A DNA stretch of 64,000 nucleotides from Paenibacillus sp. FSL H7-0737 (GTDB lineage Bacteria; Bacillota; Bacilli; Paenibacillales; Paenibacillaceae), in the NCBI RefSeq assembly GCF_000758545.1, contig NZ_CP009279.1, forward strand, positions 1,798,001 to 1,862,000. Reading direction: 5' to 3'. The position numbers and the translations under genes were made by a program. The notes beneath the pieces were generated by a model. It searched no databases, was not told where the DNA came from, and was given only the letters and a program-made list of their open reading frames with translations. This document shows positions 18,009 through 27,339 of the stretch, in pieces. The number at the start of each line of letters is the position of its first letter. The first letter of the stretch is position 1.

Positions 18009-18703
18009 CTCGCATTCCTCCGATCTTCTACGAGGTTGCCATCTTGAATACGAATGATCCGCTTTGCTTGCTTTGCAATTTCGAGGTCATGTGTGATTAG
18101 GATGATTGTATGACCCTGCTCATTTAATTCTCGTATCATCTGCATGACCTCTTGTCCAGTTCGCGTATCAAGCGCCCCGGTAGGTTCATCTGCAAGTAGA
18201 ATCGGGGGAGATCCAGCCATGGCTCGCGCAATCGCTACACGCTGCTGCTGTCCTCCTGAAAGCTCAGAAGGTCGGTGATGCATTCTCTCCTCCAAACCAA
18301 CTTTAAGGAGTGCTTGCTGAGCTGTTTCTCTGCGTTCTCGATGTGAGAGGCCACGGTATATTAGCGGAAGCTCCACATTCTCGACAGCAGATAACTTGGG
18401 GAGGAGATTGAAGTTTTGAAAGATAAAGCCGATCTTCTCATTCCGGATAACTGCCAGCTTGTTGTCGGATAACTTGCGAACCTCTTGTCCGTCTAGAAGA
18501 TAGCTTCCTTCATCCGATACATCCAGGCATCCGAGCATGTTCATTAGTGTTGATTTACCAGAACCGGAAGGACCTATAATCGCTACGAACTCTCCGAAGT
18601 CGATTGTAAAGGAAAGATTTTTTAGAACTGTCATAGTTTCTCCGGCCATAGTATAGCCATGGGTCATATTCTGGACTTGGATCAGCGGCGTTAAAGCACT
18701 CAT
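18005..18703 (-). CDS. yknY: ABC transporter ATP-binding protein (YknY/MacB/LolD family)
   Basis: 232 residues. Walker A is GPSGSGKST, the signature is [14 protein letters not shown], Walker B is [12 protein letters not shown] and the H-loop is ITHD. It powers the permease encoded immediately downstream. It overlaps its neighbours by four bases on both sides, a tightly coupled operon. Confidence 0.93.
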   Translation of the reverse strand: MSALTPLIQVQNMTHGYTMAGETMTVLKNLSFTIDFGEFVAIIGPSGSGKSTLMNMLGCLDVSDEGSYLLDGQEVRKLSDNKLAVIRNEKIGFIFQNFNLLPKLSAVENVELPLIYRGLSHRERRETAQQALLKVGLEERMHHRPSELSGGQQQRVAIARAMAGSPPILLADEPTGALDTRTGQEVMQMIRELNEQGHTIILITHDLEIAKQAKRIIRIQDGNLVEDRRNAR

Positions 18704-20085
18704 CTACTGCCACCTCCGCCACCACCAGGTGCTCCGCCCGTGCCACCAGCACCACCTCCACTGAAGCCACCACCGCCACTAAAGCCGCCACCGCCGAAAC
18801 CGGCGCCACCCATACCGCCCATGCCACCTTGCATTTGCATCTCAGTACTAGTTGTACCTGTTTTGGTAGAGATGACAGTAGGGATGATCACTTTGTCTCC
18901 TTCATTAAGCCCACTGACAATTTCAATACTGCTCTCATCATGGATGCCCACTTCGACGGAAACTGTTCGCTGATTACTATTTCCACGGTTTCTTGTGCCA
19001 GCTGCTCCGTTAGGCATAGTACCGCCGCGAGCATCAGGCACTCCACTAGGCATAGCGCCATCGCGAGCATCAGGAGCCCCGCTAGGCCTCGGTGCTTGGC
19101 CCTCGCTAGAGGCTTTTGAGGAATCGGTTGAACCCGCTGAACCTGCTGAACCCGCTGTTAAAGGGAGAGAAACTGTGTACTTACCATTTCTTTCTTGAAC
19201 AGCTTCAATAGGTACGGTTAACACATCTTTTTTCTCAGCTGTTGTAACTGAAACTTCTGCCGACATCCCAACAAGGGCACCTTCGGAGGCGGTTAAGCCA
19301 ACGGTAACATCGAAGAGGGAGACTCCGTTAGAAACGGTGCCTTCCTTAGCAATCTTAGTAACACTCCCCTTGAATTCAGTATCGGGCAGGGCATCCAATG
19401 AAATGGTAGCAGGCATCCCTATTTTCACTGTAGGAATATCAAGCTCATCCACCTGCACTATGACGCTTAAATTAGCATAATCGGTGATATCGATGAGCTC
19501 AGAGCCATCCATCGCTTTTTCACCGCTGGCTATGTTAACTGCTGTAACAGTTCCGTCAATAGGGGCGGTTAGGGGATCTGAAGGGATCATATCCTCTTGA
19601 ACAGAAGCAATTTTTTCGATTTGAGAGGCGATATCCGTTTTCGCTTTTTCAATCGAACGTTTGGCACTGGCTAATTCATCCTCGGAGGCACCTGCCACGG
19701 CAAGCTTCTTATACTGCTCCTGCTTGTCCTGAAGATCCTCTTCAAGCGAGGTAAGAGAGGTTTGTTCCTGCTTGAGATTGTCGCTCAAATCATTGCCTTC
19801 GAAGGTAATTAATGTCTGACCTTTTTTTACATTGTCGCCTTCTTTGACAAGCACCTCAGCTACGGTTCCAGCGTCCTTCGTTTTCACTTTTCCTGTTTCA
19901 GTGGCCGTGACGGAGCCTGCTCCAGATACATTTACTACGATATCGCCCTTCGTAACCGTGGCTGTATTAATGGGCACTTCAGCAGCCTGACTGCTCTTAT
20001 CAGGTAAAAATGTATACACCAACAATCCGGCTGTTACTACAGCTACTACTCCGATGGTCCAGAGCAACACTTTTTTCTTCTTCAT
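18700..20085 (-). CDS. yknX: HlyD/MacA-family adaptor with glycine-rich tail (YknX-like)
   Basis: 461 residues. It has an N-terminal membrane anchor (about 5-26), a biotinyl-lipoyl-like hairpin around a coiled coil (about 35-175) and beta-barrel domains (about 180-300), the order of efflux adaptors. It would connect the MacB-type permease to extracytoplasmic substrate. Two features are unusual: a low-complexity insert with repeated PDAR/GxMPxG units (about 325-370), and a final stretch of about 40 residues made almost only of Gly, with Met, Phe and Ser. B. subtilis YknX is about 377 residues by my recollection, so the extra length is accounted for by these two parts. Confidence 0.88.
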   Translation of the reverse strand: MKKKKVLLWTIGVVAVVTAGLLVYTFLPDKSSQAAEVPINTATVTKGDIVVNVSGAGSVTATETGKVKTKDAGTVAEVLVKEGDNVKKGQTLITFEGNDLSDNLKQEQTSLTSLEEDLQDKQEQYKKLAVAGASEDELASAKRSIEKAKTDIASQIEKIASVQEDMIPSDPLTAPIDGTVTAVNIASGEKAMDGSELIDITDYANLSVIVQVDELDIPTVKIGMPATISLDALPDTEFKGSVTKIAKEGTVSNGVSLFDVTVGLTASEGALVGMSAEVSVTTAEKKDVLTVPIEAVQERNGKYTVSLPLTAGSAGSAGSTDSSKASSEGQAPRPSGAPDARDGAMPSGVPDARGGTMPNGAAGTRNRGNSNQRTVSVEVGIHDESSIEIVSGLNEGDKVIIPTVISTKTGTTSTEMQMQGGMGGMGGAGFGGGGFSGGGGFSGGGAGGTGGAPGGGGGGSR

Positions 20086-20139
20086 TTCTTTCCTCCATAG
20101 ATCATCAAATTTCTTTTAACTTAGGCCACCCCTCGCATA

Positions 20140-22701
20140 CTAAGTGTCGGATGGATTGTTAGCACTTGAATCGGTGTTTGAAGTGGAATTGTTGTTTGAA
20201 GTCGTTGACGCTGCCTGATAAGTGACAACATAGGTCCCAGTTCCCAGCAAATTTCGATGACCTTGGAATTCGTCGTATACATTCAATCGGATCGCGCCGC
20301 CACCTAGAGTTTTGTAAAGATTGCTTGTGAATGTTGTGGTGTATGACTTGAAGTTCCCTAATGGTAGATCTGTGCCCAGTGTTAATGTCTTCTCCATCGT
20401 TTGTCCGAAGGGGTCGATTAGCTCTAGTACAAGCTTGTGCTCATAGGTACCCGATTCGTAAAGCGTGCTGCTCGACAGGTTGTAGGTTAGGACAGTGCTT
20501 AGCGTATCTTTTCCACCAGTGACGGTGGCGACTGCATTTGTAACGGATAGGGTATAAGGGAACAATTCTACATCCAAAAGATTACTTTTTGACTCCACCG
20601 CAACATTATTTAGACCCAGTGACACCGTATTGATATAACCCGTTGATTTCCCGCCAGGAGCCGTAAGTTTTCCTTCGGATACCCCTTCACCGACATAAAG
20701 AACAAGCTGAGAAGGATCTACTCCAAGTGGAAGCTTAGTCCAGACGGTAACCAGATTTTTTCCGTTAGGGCTCGTGGAAGTGGTAGACTGGTTGACCTCG
20801 GCTTCGTAATATTGATTGTCAGGCGTTTTGTAATAAGCTACGAGTTGAGCCTGCTCCGATTTACGTGTTTCCTCACTGTTCATTTCCAGTTCTGTGTACA
20901 TGATATTGGAGCTCGCACCCTGATAAACCGTTGTCCGGCGCTCTAACACTTCTGCTTTTTTACTTTCAAGGTCAATTTGGAAGGAACTTAGTGCTGCAAC
21001 TTCCTGAACACGGCTGTCCAACTGATTTGTACTTAAAGAAAGAAAATTAATTTTGCTTTCGCCGGAGGTTTCTTGCAGCGTTATTTTTAATTGATTGAAC
21101 TGGTAGGTGTAAGGAACATTGGCCACGACATAAACGTCTGCGGATTCATTTGGCCCGAGTATGGTTTGCGTGCTTTCTGTGACAACTTGGGAAGTGCTGC
21201 TAATATCACTCTCACCAGCTTTAATGACGCTTGTAAATGCAGGAAGCTGCACAGAGGTCGATTTCGTGTTGCGAATATTGATTTTAGCTACAAGCTGATC
21301 TTTGTCTGCCCAAGGTAGCCGCTGGATGTTCTCAAGCTTGACAGCAAATGTGCCGTAACTGTTCTCCACCGCGTATTCTGTATCCTGCCAATTGTTAGTT
21401 TGGAGTGTGTAAGGAATCTGATAATAGGCTGTAGGAAAAATAATCTTACCCTCTACAGCGGGTTCAGTCATTTGCAGCTGTAGCGTTCCTTGAGCGATCG
21501 TTAGCGGAACTTCTGCACTGAGCTCAATTATTTTTTCTTCAAGGGGTTTGAGTGTAAGGTTTGCGAAAGCCTTCGTGTCCAACGGAAAGCTATATCTTTC
21601 AGCGGCTTTAACGGTAAACTCATAAGCAGGCAAAGTAATCGCCTTGTTGCCACTATTTTTTACTCGAAATTGCAGCGTCCAATTCGCGGTGCCGTTGTCG
21701 GCATAGACATTGGCGCTTTTTAACTGCGTCTCGACAGTATTATTGTTAATCGTAAGCTTCTTGATGACATTGCTGGCTACGACAAGATCTGGTGTGGTAG
21801 CAGCGGGAAGGTTATAGGTGACGATGGGCAAAGCTAATTTTAATGAGGTATCTTCTGCAGCAAACTGCAGAGTCATATTGTCTGTCTTCATATAAGAGGG
21901 AATTTCCGTCATGTAGTAGATCGTCTTTTTTTCCTGTGGCTGTACTTTGTAGTTGCTGCTCGCATCATCAAGCGTTAATTCAAATACAGATCCTCCTGCA
22001 GATGCGAGGTATCCCTTAAGTCCAGGATCACTTAGCACTTTGGTTCCTTGATTGGTTAAGCTCACACCTACTTTGGCGTATACCTTACCGTTATATTTGT
22101 AAATTTGCAGACTTTCCGTTTTGGTTGTTAGGGGCTGATTATTCAAGGTTATCTTTTTACTTTGGCCTCTAGCGACCGCTTGTGAAAAAGCAACAGGCAT
22201 GGTGAAGGTCCCCAGCTTTTTTTGATAATCGGTACTGCTGAAATCCCAACCGAATACTGAAATCTTCACTCCATTTAAAGATGTGGATTTACCAACGTTT
22301 GCGTAATAGGTTACGGATTGACTGCTTTTGGAGGGGATAGATTTGATGGTTGCACTGCTGGTTACTGGGCTTCCTTGGATAACGGTTCCTCCGGCAGTAG
22401 TTACTTTAGAGAAATAGTCCACAAGATTAATGCTGCTTCCGCTCCCATTGTTATAGCTGAGGGTGTATGTAAGAATATTGCCGCCATCCTGAGTCAAAAA
22501 GCCAACATCGGTCAGCTTCACACTAAAGTTACTCTTTAAAGCTATAGAGCCGAGTTTATCCAGAGTGGATACAGTGGTGGCAGTTGCTGTTTTGGTGGAT
22601 GAAGTAGTCGTTGATGCCGCGTATGCTCCATACGCTGAAGCTTGACTCAGAACTGCTGCGCTAAGTATGATCACAGCTACTTTTGTTCTTCGTGCATGCA
22701 T
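20140..22701 (-). CDS. Large secreted protein with tandem beta-sandwich-like modules, exporter-linked
   Basis: 853 residues from ATG 22701, which follows GGGAGGG. A Sec signal peptide (about 1-29, ending AYAAS) leads into a Ser/Thr-rich linker. I see at least four related modules of about 115-130 residues (about 55-175, 185-300, 315-430 and 445-560). Each has an N-x-G turn, a hydrophobic strand and an 'L-x-P-x-E/S...V' segment, reminiscent of CARDB/Ig-like folds. The C terminus is Ser/Asn/Thr-rich. I do not recognise a family. It is the first gene of the operon with the YknXYZ-like exporter, 54 bases before the adaptor, so a substrate-capturing or envelope role is inferred only from position. 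Confidence 0.75.
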   Translation of the reverse strand: MHARRTKVAVIILSAAVLSQASAYGAYAASTTTSSTKTATATTVSTLDKLGSIALKSNFSVKLTDVGFLTQDGGNILTYTLSYNNGSGSSINLVDYFSKVTTAGGTVIQGSPVTSSATIKSIPSKSSQSVTYYANVGKSTSLNGVKISVFGWDFSSTDYQKKLGTFTMPVAFSQAVARGQSKKITLNNQPLTTKTESLQIYKYNGKVYAKVGVSLTNQGTKVLSDPGLKGYLASAGGSVFELTLDDASSNYKVQPQEKKTIYYMTEIPSYMKTDNMTLQFAAEDTSLKLALPIVTYNLPAATTPDLVVASNVIKKLTINNNTVETQLKSANVYADNGTANWTLQFRVKNSGNKAITLPAYEFTVKAAERYSFPLDTKAFANLTLKPLEEKIIELSAEVPLTIAQGTLQLQMTEPAVEGKIIFPTAYYQIPYTLQTNNWQDTEYAVENSYGTFAVKLENIQRLPWADKDQLVAKINIRNTKSTSVQLPAFTSVIKAGESDISSTSQVVTESTQTILGPNESADVYVVANVPYTYQFNQLKITLQETSGESKINFLSLSTNQLDSRVQEVAALSSFQIDLESKKAEVLERRTTVYQGASSNIMYTELEMNSEETRKSEQAQLVAYYKTPDNQYYEAEVNQSTTSTSPNGKNLVTVWTKLPLGVDPSQLVLYVGEGVSEGKLTAPGGKSTGYINTVSLGLNNVAVESKSNLLDVELFPYTLSVTNAVATVTGGKDTLSTVLTYNLSSSTLYESGTYEHKLVLELIDPFGQTMEKTLTLGTDLPLGNFKSYTTTFTSNLYKTLGGGAIRLNVYDEFQGHRNLLGTGTYVVTYQAASTTSNNNSTSNTDSSANNPSDT

Positions 22702-22889
22702 GTAATTCCCTCCCGGTATGAAAGTCCTTGTATTATGAAGGTGATTTATGATTGAGTACAACCATGCCTTCTTAATAATGGAAATTATCAAGCTCCGCTG
22801 AACGTTAGCTGAAAAAAAGTCCTCAAAATGGCTCTGAACCTTAAAGCCAGCTTAAAGGCAGATAAAAATTGCCCTAATTATGCTTGAAC

Positions 22890-22918
22890 TTGTCAAAACG
22901 ACAGATTTTGCATATAAT
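22890..22918 (+). promoter_or_regulatory. Sigma-A promoter of pheST
   Basis: TTGTCA (22890-22895), 17 bases, TATAAT (22913-22918). Transcription would start near 22925 at the head of the T-box. Confidence 0.85.
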
Positions 22919-22925
22919 AAACAGA

Positions 22926-23280
22926 CATATCTCTTGCATAAAAGAGATACCTGACAATTAGATTGAATTGTGAAATGCAGTGATGGAGAAGAGTACACAG
23001 TGCCTGACTTACAGGGAGGAGACGCCGGTGATTGAGAGCGTTTCTAGGATACAGAGCTGTCGAAGTTCACTCCGGAGCAGTTCCTTGAATTCCTTAAGAT
23101 TGCCTTGTAAGGAAGCGTAGGGGAAACCGGTCACAGACCGTTATTTCTGTATAAAGTGAGATAGGTATCTGTCCAGCCAAAAGAGGGAATGAAGCTCTTA
23201 AGGGGAACAGATCAGCTTGTCTAACAAGGGTGGTACCACGGTCTTTTCGTCCCTTACCGGGAGGAAAGGCCTTTTTTTGT
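22926..23280 (+). promoter_or_regulatory. T-box leader, phenylalanine
   Basis: The conserved T-box AGGGTGGTACCACGG lies at 23227-23241. The lower Stem I helix pairs GGAG (22985-22988) with CTCC (23070-23073). The specifier loop has AGTA at 22992-22995 on the 5' side, and TTC (Phe codon) at 23066-23068 followed by A. The tRNA-end-binding bulge is TGGT, matching a discriminator A. The competing terminator (about 23239-23277) ends in seven T. Uncharged tRNA-Phe would stabilise the antiterminator and switch on pheST. Confidence 0.95.
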
Positions 23281-23317
23281 TGAACTAGACAATGATTGAA
23301 GGGGGCTGTACACGGCC

Positions 23318-24352
23318 ATGAAAGAGAAGTTGGAAGCATTGAAGGTTGAGGCGCTGGCTAAGTTGCAGGAGGTTATGGATCCACAGGTTTTGAATGACCT
23401 AAGAGTGAAATATCTCGGTAAAAAAGGCGAGCTTACAGAAGTTCTACGTGGTATGGGAGGACTTAGTGCTGAGGAGCGTCCGGTTATCGGGCAAGTAGCG
23501 AATCAGGTGCGTAGTGCCATTGAGGAGATTATTGGAGCGAAGCAAGAGGCTTTTCAACAGCAAGAGACTCAGCAACGTCTGCAGGCTGAAAAAGTAGACG
23601 TAACCCTGCCAGGTCGCCGCATGCAGCAAGGGGGCGTTCACCCGCTTAGCAGAGTGGTTCAGGAAATTGAGGATATTTTCATTGGTATGGGCTACCGTGT
23701 GGCTGAAGGTCCGGAAGTGGAGACCGATTATTATAACTTTGAAGCCCTAAATCTGCCTAAAAATCACCCGGCACGCGATATGCAGGATTCCTTTTATTTA
23801 ACGGATGACCTGCTTATGCGTACTCAAACGTCTCCGGTACAAATTCGTACTATGCAGGCTATGAACGGTGAAGTTCCAGTTAAAATCATTTGCCCGGGTA
23901 AAGTATTCCGCCGCGATGATGACGATGCAACGCATTCCTTCCAGTTCCATCAAATTGAAGGTTTGGTTATCGGAAGCAACATTCGGATGAGTGATCTGAA
24001 AGGTACCTTGCAGCAATTCGTACAAGAGATGTTTGGCCCGAATACAGACATTCGTCTTCGTCCGAGCTTCTTCCCATTCACCGAGCCAAGCGTTGAAGTG
24101 GATGTAAGCTGCTTCAAATGTGGCGGCGATGGCTGCAGACTGTGCAAGCAAAGCGGATGGTTAGAAATCCTTGGCGCCGGCATGGTGCATCCAAATGTTC
24201 TGAAAATGGGTGGCTATGATCCTGCTAAGTATAGCGGCTTCGCATTTGGTATGGGTGTTGAGCGGATTGCTATGCTTAAATACGGCATAGATGACATCCG
24301 TCATTTCTATAACAACGATATGAGTTTTGTAAAGCAGTTCAAGGGCGTTTAG
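23318..24352 (+). CDS. pheS: Phenylalanyl-tRNA synthetase alpha subunit
   Basis: 344 residues, the normal length. An N-terminal coiled coil (about 1-90) binds tRNA. The class II catalytic core shows motif 2 ([19 protein letters not shown]) and motif 3 ([14 protein letters not shown]). A Cys-rich segment, [12 protein letters not shown], lies near residue 270. It charges tRNA-Phe as an alpha2-beta2 enzyme with PheT. The ribosome site GAAGGGGG is about 12 bases before the ATG. A gap of 343 bases carrying a structured repeat separates it from pheT. Confidence 0.97.
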   Translation: MKEKLEALKVEALAKLQEVMDPQVLNDLRVKYLGKKGELTEVLRGMGGLSAEERPVIGQVANQVRSAIEEIIGAKQEAFQQQETQQRLQAEKVDVTLPGRRMQQGGVHPLSRVVQEIEDIFIGMGYRVAEGPEVETDYYNFEALNLPKNHPARDMQDSFYLTDDLLMRTQTSPVQIRTMQAMNGEVPVKIICPGKVFRRDDDDATHSFQFHQIEGLVIGSNIRMSDLKGTLQQFVQEMFGPNTDIRLRPSFFPFTEPSVEVDVSCFKCGGDGCRLCKQSGWLEILGAGMVHPNVLKMGGYDPAKYSGFAFGMGVERIAMLKYGIDDIRHFYNNDMSFVKQFKGV

Positions 24353-24442
24353 ATTTTTGGTGGGCGAGCTGGCTGGCGGGTTAGGAGTAAGTAGCAATTG
24401 GGTTACTGATCTTGCTTAATAAAAGACTATTAATAGAAGGAA

Positions 24443-24575
24443 CGGAGAGGAATTTTGGAACTGTAGAAGCGCCAGCGTTCGCCTTTATCCTCGGATTTCT
24501 ACCGCGAGAAGCGGTTCTAATCAGGAAATCTGAGGATAACAGCGATCGGAAGTCCAATATTTTTCGTAGTGACTG
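24443..24575 (+). repeat. Structured dispersed repeat, copy 1 (between pheS and pheT)
   Basis: The core matches a second copy at 41774-41900. A 15-bp stem with one G-U pair joins 24485-24499 to 24525-24539. It is capped by ACCGC/GCGGT (24501-24505 with 24511-24515) and based on TCGC/GCGA (24479-24482 with 24542-24545). An outer, less regular helix joins the TTGGAACT region to AGTCCAA (24551-24557). The rest of the 343-base pheS-pheT gap shows nothing coding. Confidence 0.8.
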
Positions 24576-24695
24576 CTATAAATAGGACGGGTATGAAGCT
24601 TTCATCGAGTAATCCTAAATTGTACTACTCCCACAGGAAGCAGATCGAACGGCAAGTAGATAAATACATCTGAAACATAAAGGAAGTGAGCGGAC

Positions 24696-27140
24696 ATGAA
24701 AGTATCAACCGGATGGTTGGCTGATTATACATCGATTGAAGGAGTAACCGCCGAAAAGCTAGCGGAGAAGATTACCGCTGCCGGCATTGAAATTGACGGA
24801 GTAGAGCGCCGCAATAAAGGGATTTCCGGCATCGTAACCGGCTATGTGAAATCGAAAGAAAAGCATCCTGATGCGGATAAGCTGAACGTATGTATCGTGG
24901 ATGCAGGTCAAGGTGAAGATCTGCAAATCGTCTGTGGCGCAAAGAATGTAGCTGCGGGACAAACCGTTCCTGTAGCTCTTGTTGGCGCTAAGCTGCCAGG
25001 GCTGGATATCAAAAAAGCGAAGCTGCGCGGGGTATTATCACAAGGGATGATCTGCTCGGCTAAAGAATTGGGACTCAATGATAAATTGCTTCCTAAAGAG
25101 CAGCAAGAAGGAATTCTTGTACTTCCTGAAGGTACAGAGATCGGTCAAGATATTTCAAAGCTGCTGGGTCTAGATGATGAAATTCTGGAATTCGATCTGA
25201 CTCCGAACCGTTCAGACTGCCTAAGCATGATTGGTGCTGCTTATGAAGTGAGCGCGATTCTTGGACGCGACATTAAATTGCCTGATCCTGCGAGTGAAAT
25301 GATTGAGATCAGCGGAGCAGCTGCTCAATCTATTTCCGTTAAGATTGAGAATGAAGAACATTGCAGTCATTACGCAGTTCGTTATATCTCAGGTGTAAAA
25401 CCTGCAGCATCCCCGCTGTGGATTCAGAATCGTCTCATGGCGGCAGGGATTCGTCCAATTAACAACATCGTAGACATCACTAACTATGTGATGCTCGAAT
25501 ACGGACAGCCGCTTCATGCTTTTGATGCAGATAAAATAGAAGGTGGAGAACTCGGCGTTCGTCTTGCTCATGAAGATGAAGTCCTTACTACACTTGATGG
25601 CCAAGAACGGAAGCTTGAGCCACATATGCTCGTTATCGCTGATGGAGCTAAAGCAGTAGCTCTGGCTGGAGTAATGGGAGGTCAGGATACGGAAGTTACT
25701 GCTGAGACGGTAAATCTCGTTCTGGAATCCGCTAAGTTTGACGGAGGAACCGTTCGTAAAACCTCGCGTCAACTGGGACTTCGCTCGGAAGCATCGCTTC
25801 GTTTCGAGAAAGAAGTGGATCCAAATGCAGTAATCCCTGCATTGAATCGCGCTGCAGTACTTATTGCGCGTTATGCTGGCGGATCTGTGCATGAAGGAAT
25901 TGTGCAAGCAGGAACAGTCGCAGGAGAAGAGAAGGTACTTACTTTGTCCTTGGAGAAGCTGAACCGTTATCTCGGAACAGATCTGTCCTTGCTAGAAGTG
26001 AAGACATTGTTTGGTCGTCTACATTTCAAATGCGGGGATACCGCACAAGGATTGATCGAAGTTCAGGTGCCAACTAGACGTGGCGATATCAGCTATGATG
26101 TTGACCTTATCGAAGAAATTGCTCGTCTGTACGGGTATGACAATATTCCAACGACTCTGATTGAAGGTGTTACAACGCCAGGCGCATTGACGCATAAGCA
26201 ATCACTCCGCCGTGAACTGCGTCGCCTGTTGTCGCATGGCGGTTATCAGGAAGTGATGGGTTACTCCTTCATCCAGCCGAAACAAAGCAAAATGTTCCCT
26301 GAGTTATCAGAAGGCTCACAAGCGGTTAAATTGGCTATGCCAATGAGTGAAGAACGCAGTGTACTGCGTACTAGCCTTCTGCCACAACTATTGGATATTG
26401 CTAGCTATAATACCAACCGTCGTCAAAGCGATCTAGCGTTGTTTGAAATCGGCAATGTCTTCTTCACAGATGAGGAACAGTTGACTCGTCAGCCGCGTGA
26501 ACTGCCGGTGCTGGGGTTGTTGCTTAGCGGTAGCCTAACCGTGAAGCAATGGAACGTTTCTGCACAGCCTGTAGATTTCTTTGATTTGAAGGGTGCGCTG
26601 GAATCAGTATTTGCTTATTTGGGTCTTACAGACAGAATTATCTACGAGGGAGATAGTCCAGAAGGGTATCATCCTGGACGTTCCGCGTCGGTATATTTAG
26701 TCGGAGATGAGGGTCGTGTGAAGATTGGAACTATGGGCCAGCTTCATCCGGAACTGCAAAGAGAGCTTGATCTAGTGGATACTTATGTAGCTGAGATTCT
26801 ATTGCAGCCGCTGTATGATAACACGCAAAGCCGTCTGCAATATAATGAGCTTCCACGTTTCCCAGGTATGGAACGGGATATTGCAGTAGTTGTAGATTCA
26901 ACTGTACCAGCAGGCGATCTGCTAGCTTCCATCCGTGCAAACGGAGGAACTTTGCTTCAATCCGTGCAGGTATTCGACGTGTACACTGGTGGCAAGTTAG
27001 AGAGTGGAAAGAAGAGTATTGCGATCTCACTGCTGTATCGTCACGGTGAACATACATTGACAGATGAAGAGGTTGGAGAGGTGCATGATAAGCTATTATC
27101 AGTCCTTCAACAAACTTTTGGTGCAGAATTAAGAAAATAG
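24696..27140 (+). CDS. pheT: Phenylalanyl-tRNA synthetase beta subunit
   Basis: 814 residues. An N-terminal EMAP/tRNA-binding domain (about 40-150), the B3/B4 editing domain, B5 domain, a catalytic-like core and a C-terminal FDX-ACB anticodon-binding domain (about 715-810, FPGMERDIAVVVD) are all in order. The beta subunit removes mischarged tyrosine and binds tRNA-Phe. AAAGGAAGTGAG precedes the ATG. It is transcribed from the pheS T-box promoter unless the intergenic repeat interrupts the message. Confidence 0.97.
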   Translation: MKVSTGWLADYTSIEGVTAEKLAEKITAAGIEIDGVERRNKGISGIVTGYVKSKEKHPDADKLNVCIVDAGQGEDLQIVCGAKNVAAGQTVPVALVGAKLPGLDIKKAKLRGVLSQGMICSAKELGLNDKLLPKEQQEGILVLPEGTEIGQDISKLLGLDDEILEFDLTPNRSDCLSMIGAAYEVSAILGRDIKLPDPASEMIEISGAAAQSISVKIENEEHCSHYAVRYISGVKPAASPLWIQNRLMAAGIRPINNIVDITNYVMLEYGQPLHAFDADKIEGGELGVRLAHEDEVLTTLDGQERKLEPHMLVIADGAKAVALAGVMGGQDTEVTAETVNLVLESAKFDGGTVRKTSRQLGLRSEASLRFEKEVDPNAVIPALNRAAVLIARYAGGSVHEGIVQAGTVAGEEKVLTLSLEKLNRYLGTDLSLLEVKTLFGRLHFKCGDTAQGLIEVQVPTRRGDISYDVDLIEEIARLYGYDNIPTTLIEGVTTPGALTHKQSLRRELRRLLSHGGYQEVMGYSFIQPKQSKMFPELSEGSQAVKLAMPMSEERSVLRTSLLPQLLDIASYNTNRRQSDLALFEIGNVFFTDEEQLTRQPRELPVLGLLLSGSLTVKQWNVSAQPVDFFDLKGALESVFAYLGLTDRIIYEGDSPEGYHPGRSASVYLVGDEGRVKIGTMGQLHPELQRELDLVDTYVAEILLQPLYDNTQSRLQYNELPRFPGMERDIAVVVDSTVPAGDLLASIRANGGTLLQSVQVFDVYTGGKLESGKKSIAISLLYRHGEHTLTDEEVGEVHDKLLSVLQQTFGAELRK

Positions 27141-27152
27141 CAGGAATTGTGT

Positions 27153-27200
27153 AAAGCCGCAGCGAATCCATTTAGAAACTGAGATTCGCTGCGGCTTTTT
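27153..27200 (+). terminator. Terminator of pheST
   Basis: A perfect 15-bp stem, with AAGCCGCAGCGAATC as its 5' arm and the complement ending near 27196, followed by T residues. Confidence 0.95.
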
Positions 27201-27256
27201 CTGGGTAGAGTGAAATGCGGAGGATATCAGCGAGAGTCTATTGATTACAAGGGATT

Positions 27257-27286
27257 TTGCCAAATGCTTAAGAAAAAAGCTACAAT
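27257..27286 (+). promoter_or_regulatory. Promoter of the zapA-like gene
   Basis: TTGCCA (27257-27262), 18 bases, TACAAT (27281-27286), about 50 bases before the GTG start. Confidence 0.55.
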
Positions 27287-27339
27287 AGAAACAGTAAGAC
27301 TAACTTAGAATCCGCACACATACAAAGGAGGGCACAACT

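Noticed and set aside
18555..18827. Minus-strand frame of 90 codons across the adaptor-ATPase junction
   Set aside because: It is out of frame with both well-supported genes, and its Val/Ala-rich product comes from GC-rich glycine codons.
18740..18973. Proline-rich plus-strand frame (PPPLKPPPP pattern)
   Set aside because: It is the antisense shadow of the Gly-rich tail of the exporter adaptor and has no ribosome site.
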